Assembly (NCBI RefSeq): GCF_001695835.1
Contig: NZ_MBSO01000067.1
Span: 1 to 64,000 of the forward strand
DNA from: Ensifer sp. LC11
GTDB lineage: Bacteria > Pseudomonadota > Alphaproteobacteria > Rhizobiales > Rhizobiaceae
Length of the DNA stretch: 64,000 nt
Reading direction: 5' to 3'
Shown: positions 43,730-51,293 of the stretch, in pieces
Position numbering within the stretch: the first letter of the stretch is position 1
Layout of the letters: every line of letters begins with the position of its first letter
Program-made: the position numbers and the translations under genes
The notes under the pieces: generated by a model
Told to the model about the DNA's origin: nothing
Seen by the model: only the letters and a program-made list of their open reading frames with translations
Database searches by the model: none

Positions 43730-44739
43730 TGCGCCGCCTCCCGCGGTCTGAAATGCGTTTGCGCGTCGGCAAGATGATGACAGGCAACCTGCCGCAACAC
43801 GTCGACGCTCTGGAGCGCAGGCCTGACATTCGGGCATTCGGCACCGGCAACCGGACAGCGCGCGCTGAAAGCGCAGCCAGGCGGAAGCGCATTCAGCGCC
43901 GGCGGTGCGCCGGGGATGGAATAGAGCGGCGTGCGTGGCGCGACGTCGCGCGGGATCGAGCGCAGCAACCCCAGCGAATAGGGGTGGCGCGCATCGCCGA
44001 TGACGGCCGCCGTCGGGCCGACTTCGCAGATCCTGCCGCCGTACATGACGGCGACCCGATCGCAGGTCTCGGCGACGACGCCCATATCGTGGGTCACGAG
44101 GATCACCGCCATGCCGAGATCACGGCTCAGCGACTGGATGAGCCTGAGGATCTGGTCCTGGATCGTGACATCAAGCGCTGTCGTTGGCTCGTCCGCCAGC
44201 AGCAGTTTTGGATTGGAGGCAAGCGCGATCGCGATCATCACCCGCTGGCGCATGCCGCCGGAGAACTCGTGCGGGAAATCATCGAGGCGATTGCGCGCTG
44301 CAGGGATGCCGACCAACTCGAGGAGTTCAATCGCCCGCGCCTTTCTCGCTCTGGCATCGAGATCCGTATGCGCCACCAGGTTTTCCGATATCTGCAGCCC
44401 GACTGACAGCAGCGGATTGAGCGACGACATCGGCTCCTGGAAAATCATCGCGATCTCCCGGCCGCGGATGCGCCGGAGCTGTGCCTCGGAAAGCGTAACG
44501 AGATCCCGTCCGTTCCAGCGGATTTCACCAGCAACGCGCCCGCGTGGGCGGACAATGCCGAGGATCGAACGAAGCGTGATGCTCTTGCCCGAACCGGACT
44601 CGCCGACGAGACCGAGGATCTCGCCCGCCGCAACCTGGAACGAGACATCGTCGACCGCAACCAGTGGCCGTTCGCGCGGACCGAACTCCGTTCGAAGGTG
44701 CCTGACGTCGAGCACGACGGGTTTTTCCTGTGTTCCCAT
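43726..44739 (-). CDS. Peptide ABC ATPase (DppD-type)
   Basis: A 337-residue ATPase: Walker [10 protein letters not shown], signature [15 protein letters not shown], Walker [13 protein letters not shown], and the cysteine-bearing tail [15 protein letters not shown] that in this family can carry an iron-sulfur cluster. The ATG at 44739 (MGTQEKPV) lies one base after the permease stop, so the frame extending further upstream is not used. Confidence 0.93.
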   Translation of the reverse strand: MGTQEKPVVLDVRHLRTEFGPRERPLVAVDDVSFQVAAGEILGLVGESGSGKSITLRSILGIVRPRGRVAGEIRWNGRDLVTLSEAQLRRIRGREIAMIFQEPMSSLNPLLSVGLQISENLVAHTDLDARARKARAIELLELVGIPAARNRLDDFPHEFSGGMRQRVMIAIALASNPKLLLADEPTTALDVTIQDQILRLIQSLSRDLGMAVILVTHDMGVVAETCDRVAVMYGGRICEVGPTAAVIGDARHPYSLGLLRSIPRDVAPRTPLYSIPGAPPALNALPPGCAFSARCPVAGAECPNVRPALQSVDVLRQVACHHLADAQTHFRPREAAQ

Positions 44740-44740
44740 T

Positions 44741-45610
44741 TCAGCGCCCCTTCGGTCGAAGCAAGTCGGCAAGCGCATCGCCGACGAGGCTGAAGCCAAG
44801 CCCGGTCAGCACGATGGCGATGCCCGGCATCAGGCTCATCCACCAGGCCGTCATCAGGAAGTTGCGGCCTTCGGCGATCAGCACCCCCCATTCGGCGGCC
44901 GGCGGCTGGGCGCCGAGGCCGAGATAGCCGAGCGAAGAGCCGAGCAGGATCGCAAGCGCCATGTCCGTCATCCAGTAGACGAGGATTGGCGAGATCGCGT
45001 TCGGCAGCAGGTGGCGGAAGATGATGCGACGATCCGAGTAACCGAGCACCCGGCCGGCGGCCGCATAGTCGCTGGCCTTCTGCGTCATGATTTCGGCGCG
45101 CGTCAGCCGGGCGTAGTAGACCCAGTTCACCGCAGTGATCGCCACATACATGTTGACAAGGCCAGGCCCGAGCACCGCGACGATGGCAATGACCAGGACC
45201 AGAAAGGGAAAGGTGATGATCGCATCGACGCAGCGGCCGAAGATCACGTCGGCAATGCCGCCGTAATAGCCCACGAAAGCGCCGACAGTGAGCCCGATCA
45301 ACAGCGCGAAGATCGTCGCGAAGAAGGCCATCTGCATGTCGACCCGGTAGGCCCAGATGACCCGAGACAGCACGTCACGGCCGAAATTGTCGGTACCGAA
45401 GGGATGGGTGAGGCTCGGCCCCTGCTGCATCGCCTGGAGGTCGAAGGCGAGTGGATCATAAGGCGCGAAGACCTGCGGGAACAGAGCAAGCGCCAGCGAC
45501 AGGCCGAGGATGGTAACACCGACAACAAAGGATGGGCGAGCGAAGGCGCGTGCCAGGAATCCAGCAAGCCGCCCCCGCGTCCGCGAATGGGATTGGGTGA
45601 TGGCACTCAT
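44741..45610 (-). CDS. Peptide ABC permease (DppC-type)
   Basis: A 289-residue permease. LTHPFGTDNFGRDVLSRVIWAYR and the C-terminal SSLGYLGLGAQPPAAEWGVL are hallmark regions. The ATG overlaps the DppB stop as ATGA. Confidence 0.93.
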   Translation of the reverse strand: MSAITQSHSRTRGRLAGFLARAFARPSFVVGVTILGLSLALALFPQVFAPYDPLAFDLQAMQQGPSLTHPFGTDNFGRDVLSRVIWAYRVDMQMAFFATIFALLIGLTVGAFVGYYGGIADVIFGRCVDAIITFPFLVLVIAIVAVLGPGLVNMYVAITAVNWVYYARLTRAEIMTQKASDYAAAGRVLGYSDRRIIFRHLLPNAISPILVYWMTDMALAILLGSSLGYLGLGAQPPAAEWGVLIAEGRNFLMTAWWMSLMPGIAIVLTGLGFSLVGDALADLLRPKGR

Positions 45611-46548
45611 GACTGGCGAAGCCTCGGATCGAGCCAGGATTGAACGACGTCCGTCAGCAGGAAGACGACGGAGACGAGCACGGCGAAGGTGAGCGTCAGT
45701 CCCTGGATCAGCGGATAGTCGCGGGCAAAGATCGCCTCCAGCATCAGCCGGCCGACGCCGGGAATGGCAAAGACAGTTTCCGTCACCAGCGTGCCGCTCA
45801 TCAGGTTGCCGATCGACAAGCCGAGCAGCGTGACAGTCGAAACCAGCGCGTTGCGCAGCACGTGCCGGGTCATGATGATCCGCGGCGAAAGCCCCTTGGC
45901 GCGGGCGAACTGCACATAATCGGCGTCGAGCACCTCGATCAGCGAGGCGCGCAGATTGCGCAGGATGATCGCCGACGTATAGAGCGCGACGCTGAGCGCC
46001 GGCAGGATCAGGTGATAAAGATTGGCAAGAAAGGTCTTGCCGTAGCCGCCGACCGGAAACCAGCGCAGTTGTGCGGCCAGCACCGTCAAAAGGACCAGGC
46101 CGATATAGAAAACCGGCATCGAGAGGCCCACCTGGAAGACACCGCGGATAGCGACGTCGACGGGACTGTTGACCCGCGACGCAGCAAGGAACGCAAGCGG
46201 CCCCGCAAGCAAGACAGCGAGCACAACCGAATAGAGTGCAAGAAAGATCGTCGTCGGCAGGCGACTGAGAATGATGTCGGTCACCGGCGCCTTGAGCATG
46301 ATCGAGCGGCCGAGATCGCCCGTCAGCGTGTTCTTGACGAAGACGAGGAATTGCACCGGCAGCGGCTGATCGAGACCAAGATTGTGCCGGATCTGCTCAA
46401 GCTGGGCGTCGGTCGCCTTGGCCTCGGCCATGGCTATCGCCGGATCGCCCGGCAAAAGGCGCACGAGCAGGAAGATGAAGATCATCACCAACAGAAACGT
46501 CGGGATGATCTGCAGCAGCCGCGCCACGAGATAGGAAAGTGAGGGCAT
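45607..46548 (-). CDS. Peptide ABC permease (DppB-type)
   Basis: A 313-residue permease; the LPGDPAIAMAEAKATDAQLE region near residue 30 and SGTLVTETVFAIPGVGRLML mark the DppB group. I start at ATG 46548 (MPSLSYLV); an in-frame ATG five codons earlier is possible. A hairpin lies between it and the binding-protein gene. Confidence 0.92.
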   Translation of the reverse strand: MPSLSYLVARLLQIIPTFLLVMIFIFLLVRLLPGDPAIAMAEAKATDAQLEQIRHNLGLDQPLPVQFLVFVKNTLTGDLGRSIMLKAPVTDIILSRLPTTIFLALYSVVLAVLLAGPLAFLAASRVNSPVDVAIRGVFQVGLSMPVFYIGLVLLTVLAAQLRWFPVGGYGKTFLANLYHLILPALSVALYTSAIILRNLRASLIEVLDADYVQFARAKGLSPRIIMTRHVLRNALVSTVTLLGLSIGNLMSGTLVTETVFAIPGVGRLMLEAIFARDYPLIQGLTLTFAVLVSVVFLLTDVVQSWLDPRLRQS

Positions 46549-46565
46549 GGTTCCAACCTTCAACG

Positions 46566-46595
46566 GAGAACCGGGCCCATTGCCGCCCGGTTCTC
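46566..46595 (-). terminator. Intercistronic hairpin behind the peptide-binding-protein gene
   Basis: GAGAACCGGGC and GCCCGGTTCTC form a perfect 11-bp stem with an 8-nt loop, 17 nt after the binding-protein stop and 18 nt before the permease start. No T run follows, so the role is probably 3'-end protection or partial attenuation. Confidence 0.65.
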
Positions 46596-46611
46596 GCAGT
46601 CCGCTCCACTA

Positions 46612-48189
46612 TCAGTCGGCGCGCCAGGCTTCAGAGAAGTCGTTGGCACCGAGCGGCGTCTGCACGTAACCCTCGATCGACTTCGAAACGGCGACGGCGA
46701 AGGGCGTCTCGAACAGGAAGAGCAGCGGCGCTTCCGCCGCATAGATCTCCTGCATGCGCTTGTACTCGTCCTTGCGCTTGGCCGGATCGGTCTCGACGTT
46801 GGAGGCTTCGAACAGCGTGTTGAATTCCTGGTTGTTCCAGCCGGTGCCGACGGCCTGGCGCTGCTTGTAGTAGCCGAGCCAGCCGGTCACCTGCGCCGGG
46901 TCGTTGACGTCGTTTGCCCAGCCATAGGTGTGGATGTCGAAGTCGCCGGAGCGGTTCTTTTCGCCTCGGGTCGGGTTGTCGACCTGCTCGACCTTGAGGT
47001 TGACGCCGAGCGGCGCCCACATCTGCTGAAGGGCCGTAAACAGCGTCGCGTCGTCGGCGCTGCCGGCAAGCGTGGTGAAGTTCACGTCGAAGCCGCCACT
47101 GAGACCGGCATCAGCCAGTAACTGCCTGGCCTTCTCCGGGTCGTACGGGTAGAGCGGCGCGGGGCCGTAGTGAAGCTGTGTCGCCGCCGACATCAACGAG
47201 GTCATCGGCTTGCCGGTGTCGAAGGTGACGAGCTTGATCAGCACGTTCTTGTCGGTCGCGTAGTTCAGCGCCTGGCGGACCTTGGCGTCGGCAAGCGGAT
47301 TCTTCGCGCCATCCTTCTTCGTCTCGCGCGTATTGATCGGCGCGTAGACGATGCGGGTCGAGGGGAAGAGCTCCATCTTCAGGTTCGGATCGGCGCCCAA
47401 CTCGCCGACGCGGGCAAACGGAATGAACTCGGCCGCGTCGACTTCGCCGGCCTGAAGCTTGAGAATACGGGTGGCATCATCGGGAATGACGAGGAACTCC
47501 ACTCGGTCGAGATAAGGCAGCGGCTTGCCGTCTTCGCCCTGGCGCCAGTAGTTGGGATTGCGCTCGAAGCTCATGCTCGACCCCTGCTCGTGGCTCTTCA
47601 TGACGAAGGGACCCGAGGTCACAGGGCCGGCGGCGAAGAAGGCGCGCGCCTTCTCCTGGTCCGTGCTACCTGCCGCCTTCTCGAAGGCCGCCTTCGGCAT
47701 GATGCCGGTGTTGAAGGTCGCAAGGATCGAAATGATGGTGGGGTCGGGGTTCTTCAGCGAAACGGTGATCTTGTTGCCGTCGGCACTGACCTTGTCGACC
47801 GCACCGAGCAGGCCTGCCCAGGGGCCGAGGTCGGTGTTTCGCGCCCTGTCGAGTGAGAAGACGACGTCAGCGCCGGTCAACTCCGAGTCGTCGGAAAACT
47901 TGAGACCGCTCCTCAGTGTCAGGGTGATGGTCTTGCCGTCAGCGGAAACCTCATGGGCCTCGGCAAGGCCCGGCACGATCGAGCCATCAGGACCGTTGCG
48001 CAGCAGCGTTTCGTAGAGGCCATTCACCATCCAGAGATCGGGGTTGCGGTCCGCATAAACGGGGTCGATGACGGTCGAGTCGTCGTAGCGTGCGAATGTC
48101 ATCGCACCGCCGCGTTCGATCGCGAAAGCCGAGGTGGCCGCAAGCAGCCCAAGCGTCGCGCCGAGCATGATAGGCAATATACGTTTCAT
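46612..48189 (-). CDS. Peptide ABC substrate-binding protein (SBP family 5)
   Basis: A 525-residue periplasmic protein with a signal peptide (KRILPIMLGATLGLLAATSA, cut near FAIERGG). Family 5 features include the DSTVIDPVYADRNPDLWMVN start and VDNPTRGEKNRSGDFDIHTY. AAAAGGAGG precedes ATG 48189. It leads the operon SBP-dppB-dppC-dppD-dppF-pepP. A palindromic ATTGGATCCAAT site sits 60 bp upstream of its start and is shared with the hydroxyproline-epimerase gene. Confidence 0.92.
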   Translation of the reverse strand: MKRILPIMLGATLGLLAATSAFAIERGGAMTFARYDDSTVIDPVYADRNPDLWMVNGLYETLLRNGPDGSIVPGLAEAHEVSADGKTITLTLRSGLKFSDDSELTGADVVFSLDRARNTDLGPWAGLLGAVDKVSADGNKITVSLKNPDPTIISILATFNTGIMPKAAFEKAAGSTDQEKARAFFAAGPVTSGPFVMKSHEQGSSMSFERNPNYWRQGEDGKPLPYLDRVEFLVIPDDATRILKLQAGEVDAAEFIPFARVGELGADPNLKMELFPSTRIVYAPINTRETKKDGAKNPLADAKVRQALNYATDKNVLIKLVTFDTGKPMTSLMSAATQLHYGPAPLYPYDPEKARQLLADAGLSGGFDVNFTTLAGSADDATLFTALQQMWAPLGVNLKVEQVDNPTRGEKNRSGDFDIHTYGWANDVNDPAQVTGWLGYYKQRQAVGTGWNNQEFNTLFEASNVETDPAKRKDEYKRMQEIYAAEAPLLFLFETPFAVAVSKSIEGYVQTPLGANDFSEAWRAD

Positions 48190-48248
48190 CTCACTCCTCC
48201 TTTTGACCGCAGCCAGCATCGATCGCGCGCCGAACACGTTTATTGGAT

Positions 48249-48260
48249 ATTGGATCCAAT
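48249..48260 (-). promoter_or_regulatory. ATTGGATCCAAT palindrome upstream of the peptide importer operon
   Basis: A perfect 12-bp palindrome, preceded by an extra direct half-site TATTGGAT at 48241-48248. The same core occurs at 50257-50268 between the proline-racemase-family gene and the GntR gene. The sequence type (short palindrome with central GATC) suits a GntR/FCD dimer. Confidence 0.6.
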
Positions 48261-48363
48261 CTTTCTTAGTGTTTTTCGCCGCCGACGGATTGCCGTGAAG
48301 ACGTTCTTGTAGTTCCCCTTTTGAAAGAAGGCCGGCGTCCGATCTGATCGGCTTGCCGAACCA

Positions 48364-48382
48364 ACTTTAGCTGGACTAAAGT
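48364..48382 (+). promoter_or_regulatory. Palindrome upstream of the XRE-cupin gene
   Basis: ACTTTAG and CTAAAGT are perfect 7-bp inverted arms around CTGGA, ending 35 bp before the regulator's ATG. It is a candidate autoregulatory operator of the XRE-cupin protein and is distinct from the GntR-type site 104 bp away in the same spacer. Confidence 0.5.
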
Positions 48383-48417
48383 ACATCGATAGACGTGAGT
48401 CAAGCGGAAAGAAAATC

Positions 48418-49038
48418 ATGCCCCTGAAGATCAAAGAGGCGCCGCAAGCTGCCGAAGGCGCCTCCCTCCCCGAAGCCGTGGCGACCGCCTCGCTCGGCCA
48501 GATGCTGCGCGCGCGCCGCAAGGAAATCGGCAAGACCATGAAGGACGTTGCGCGCGAAGCCGGTTTGACGGAAGGCTTCATCAGCCAGATCGAGCGCGGC
48601 ATTTCCACCCCGTCGCTGATCTCGCTTTACAACGTCGCCAACGCGCTCGGCACCAGCGTCGACACCTTCCTGTCGCAGCCGCCGCAGCATGGACATTCGA
48701 TGGTCTCGCATGCCGGTGAGCGGCCAGGATACAATGTCGAGACCAAGGAGCGCGTCTACGAACTGATCGAGCGTGGCTTCCCGGGTGCGACGCTCAATGG
48801 CTGCATCACCCATATGCCCAAGGGCTACGCATCGGAACTGACGAGCCACGAAGGCGAGGACTTTCTCTACCTGATCGAGGGCGAAATGCTCTACGAAATC
48901 GACGGCAAGGAGTATCTGCTGAAGGCCGGCGACACGCTGCACTTCCCGGCGGCGCTGCCGCACCGCGCCCGCAATGTCGGCGCGGGGCCGGCCCGCGAAC
49001 TCTGGGTCGGCACGACCAGGATCATCAAAGAAGACTGA
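48418..49038 (+). CDS. XRE-type regulator with C-terminal cupin domain
   Basis: A 206-residue regulator with the helix-turn-helix at about residues 20-78 (MKDVAREAGLTEGFISQIER) and the cupin at about 120-200 (SELTSHEGEDFLYLIEGEML and LKAGDTLHFPAALPHRARN). It is divergent from the peptide importer operon. Proteins of this type often control amino-acid or polyamine catabolism. GGAAAG precedes the ATG. Confidence 0.9.
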   Translation: MPLKIKEAPQAAEGASLPEAVATASLGQMLRARRKEIGKTMKDVAREAGLTEGFISQIERGISTPSLISLYNVANALGTSVDTFLSQPPQHGHSMVSHAGERPGYNVETKERVYELIERGFPGATLNGCITHMPKGYASELTSHEGEDFLYLIEGEMLYEIDGKEYLLKAGDTLHFPAALPHRARNVGAGPARELWVGTTRIIKED

Positions 49039-49095
49039 GCCAGCCGGCCAAAACGCAGCGTCCGGGCCGCACAAGGCAGCCCGGATAATGACGCC

Positions 49096-50127
49096 TTACT
49101 GCTTGCGCGGCCAAGTATCGGCAAGCCGGTAGCCGGCCGGCCACGGATCCGCCGGATCGAGCATCACCTGATGGGTGCCAGTGATCCAGGCGCGGCCGGA
49201 AATCTCAGGAATGATCGCTGGCCGTCCGGCAACAGTGGTTTCGCCGGCGATCCGGCAGTCAAACGTCGAATCGATGATGGAATGGCCGCTGAAGCGCTGG
49301 CCGACCTTCATCACGCCGCGCGCATGCAGCACCGCCATGCGTGCCGAGCAGCCGGTGCCGGTCGGCGAACGGTCGAGCTTGGCCGGCTGGATAACGACCG
49401 TGTTGCGGCCGTGCAGGACACCGTCCTTCTCCTCGACAGGCAGCGTGAGCTGGCAGAAGGAAATGTGGTTCCACTCGGGGTTTTCCGGATGGGTGAAACC
49501 GAGCTGTTCATTGGCCGCGCGGGTAATCTTGATGCCGGTTTCGGCAAGCTCGCGCGCCTCGTCCGGCGTCACCGAAAAGCCAAGCGTGCGCGCGTCGGTG
49601 ATGACGAAGCTGTCGCCGCCATAGGCGGTGTCGACCGTGAGCGTGCCCAGCCCCTCGACTTCGAGCTTGGCATCGAGCTTGTCGGCAAAGGACGGCACGT
49701 TGGTCACCGTAATGCGCTCGGCCTTGCCGTTGCGGCACTGCGCGACGACGTTGACCAGCCCGCCCGGTGCTTCGAGCACCATGCGTGTTTCCGGTTCCTG
49801 CATCGGCACGATGCCGCTGTCGAGAAGTACGGTCGAAACGCAGATGGAGTTGGAACCGGACATCGGCGGCGTATCTTCGGGTTCCATGATGATGAAGCCC
49901 ATCGTCGCGCGCGGATCCTTCGGCGGCACGAGCAGGTTGATGTGGCGGAAGACACCGCCGCGCGGCTCGTTGAGCACGAAATTGCGCAGCGTCTGGTCTT
50001 CGGCGATGAAGCGGCGCTGTTCCCAGAGCGTGTTTCCGGGCGGCGGCGCAACGCCACCGACGATGACGTCGCCGACTTCCCCCTCCGCGTGGCAGGAAAC
50101 GATGTGGACGACCTTGTTGCTGCGCAT
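49096..50127 (-). CDS. Proline-racemase-family enzyme, probable hydroxyproline epimerase
   Basis: A 343-residue enzyme of the proline racemase fold. The second catalytic cysteine is present ([11 protein letters not shown]), while the first catalytic position is serine ([10 protein letters not shown]) instead of the MCGH-type cysteine. A Ser/Cys pair is known among hydroxyproline 2-epimerases, whereas true proline racemases use Cys/Cys. The ATG at 50127 (MRSNKVVH) follows AAGGAGAG. It is divergent from a GntR regulator with a perfect palindrome between them, and lies close to a proline-peptide uptake operon carrying the same site. Confidence 0.85.
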   Translation of the reverse strand: MRSNKVVHIVSCHAEGEVGDVIVGGVAPPPGNTLWEQRRFIAEDQTLRNFVLNEPRGGVFRHINLLVPPKDPRATMGFIIMEPEDTPPMSGSNSICVSTVLLDSGIVPMQEPETRMVLEAPGGLVNVVAQCRNGKAERITVTNVPSFADKLDAKLEVEGLGTLTVDTAYGGDSFVITDARTLGFSVTPDEARELAETGIKITRAANEQLGFTHPENPEWNHISFCQLTLPVEEKDGVLHGRNTVVIQPAKLDRSPTGTGCSARMAVLHARGVMKVGQRFSGHSIIDSTFDCRIAGETTVAGRPAIIPEISGRAWITGTHQVMLDPADPWPAGYRLADTWPRKQ

Positions 50128-50254
50128 GCCTCTCTCCTTCCAAGCGGTGGACGGGTGCCACCTCAGGCGACCGATGCCCTGCGCATTGGCCGTACTCCCG
50201 CTTTTGCCAGGATGATACGCGACGGCGCTGAACCCGGCGAAAACACTCATAGAA

Positions 50255-50270
50255 ATATTGGATCCAATAT
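50255..50270. promoter_or_regulatory. 16-bp perfect palindrome between the epimerase and gntR genes
   Basis: ATATTGGATCCAATAT is a perfect 16-bp palindrome, 128 bp upstream of the epimerase ATG and 147 bp upstream of the GntR ATG. Its 12-bp core repeats at 48249-48260. It is the best candidate binding site of the adjacent GntR/FCD protein. The rest of the 289-bp spacer shows no gene. Confidence 0.65.
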
Positions 50271-50416
50271 ACAATCTGAAATATTCGAAATCCCGCCCGA
50301 GACCACAGGGTTCTGTTGCCCGCGGTCCGGAATGGACCTATGACCATGGACCAACAGCGCCAAAACGCTTCCGAATTCGCCGAGCCAGAAGGCTTTGCCA
50401 GCAGGATTTGAACACG

Positions 50417-51082
50417 ATGAAACTCGAGGCCGTGGACGTCAGGCAATCTGCCTCAGCCGCCGATATCGTCTATGAAGCGCTGCGCAAGGCGATCATCGAA
50501 GGCGATCTCGCCGAGGGCGAGAACCTGCGACAGGACCACATCGCGCAAATGTTCAACACCAGCCGCATCCCGGTGCGCGAAGCGCTTTCCCGTCTCGAAC
50601 AGCACGGCCTGATCACGACCGAGCGCTACAAGGGCGCCGTCGTCGCCGGCCTCTCCATCGAGGAGATCGAAGAGATCTTCGAGTTTCGTGCCCTGATCGA
50701 GGCCGAGGTCATTCGCCTTGCGGTGCCCAATCTCGACCGCCGCACGCTCGACCTTGCACGCCGGCATTGCGAGGCGTTCGAGCAAGAAGAGAACGCCGAC
50801 CACTGGGGCGAGATCAACCGCAATTTCCACTACAGCCTCTATGAGGGCGCGCGCCGACCCTACTATCTGCAAATCGTCCGCGCCTCGCTCGACCGCATCG
50901 ACCGCTACCTCAGGGCGCAGCTGACGCTGACATCGGGCATTGCCCGCGCACGCCGCGAGCACAAGGCGATCCTCGATGCTTGCATTGCCCGCGACGCCGA
51001 GCGCGCCAGTGCGCTGACGCGCGACCACATCATAGATGCCGGCCGCTCGCTGATCGTCTTCCTCAGGGAACAGAGAGCCTAG
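50417..51082 (+). CDS. GntR-family regulator (FCD subfamily)
   Basis: A 221-residue regulator. The GntR winged helix spans about residues 15-75 (QDHIAQMFNTSRIPVREALS) and the helical FCD effector domain follows (EEIFEFRALIEAEVIRLAV, HREHKAILDACIARD-type region). I start at ATG 50417 (MKLEAVDV); the open frame upstream runs through the operator and is unlikely to be coding. It is divergent from the hydroxyproline-epimerase-like gene and is its probable regulator. Confidence 0.9.
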   Translation: MKLEAVDVRQSASAADIVYEALRKAIIEGDLAEGENLRQDHIAQMFNTSRIPVREALSRLEQHGLITTERYKGAVVAGLSIEEIEEIFEFRALIEAEVIRLAVPNLDRRTLDLARRHCEAFEQEENADHWGEINRNFHYSLYEGARRPYYLQIVRASLDRIDRYLRAQLTLTSGIARARREHKAILDACIARDAERASALTRDHIIDAGRSLIVFLREQRA

Positions 51083-51225
51083 CGCGATGGCCCGCCGCGC
51101 AACGGCGCCGTCGTCATAATAGTTTGATTTAAATATCATTTTATCGTGTTTCATTCCGGATCGGTGCTCTGGCACTTATCTCAGGACTCCCGCTGAAATT
51201 GCGCAGCACGTCGACCTCTCCTCGG

Positions 51226-51231
51226 TTGACA
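51226..51231 (+). promoter_or_regulatory. Possible -35 element upstream of the macroglobulin gene
   Basis: A consensus TTGACA lies 63 bp before the chosen ATG. No convincing -10 box is seen 16-18 bp downstream in the GC-rich spacer, so the promoter is tentative. The rest of the 211-bp gap (51083-51293) shows an AT-rich patch at 51116-51150 and no gene. Confidence 0.25.
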
Positions 51232-51293
51232 AGCGCCCCCGGAAGCCTGAAAAGTGGGGCCCCTATCGAGACCGGCAGCGTTGGGAGGACTTG

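Noticed and set aside
49061-49085. TCCGGGC/GCCCGGA hairpin between the XRE-cupin and epimerase genes as a terminator
   Set aside because: The stem is only 7 bp with a long loop and no T run on either strand; too weak to list as a terminator.
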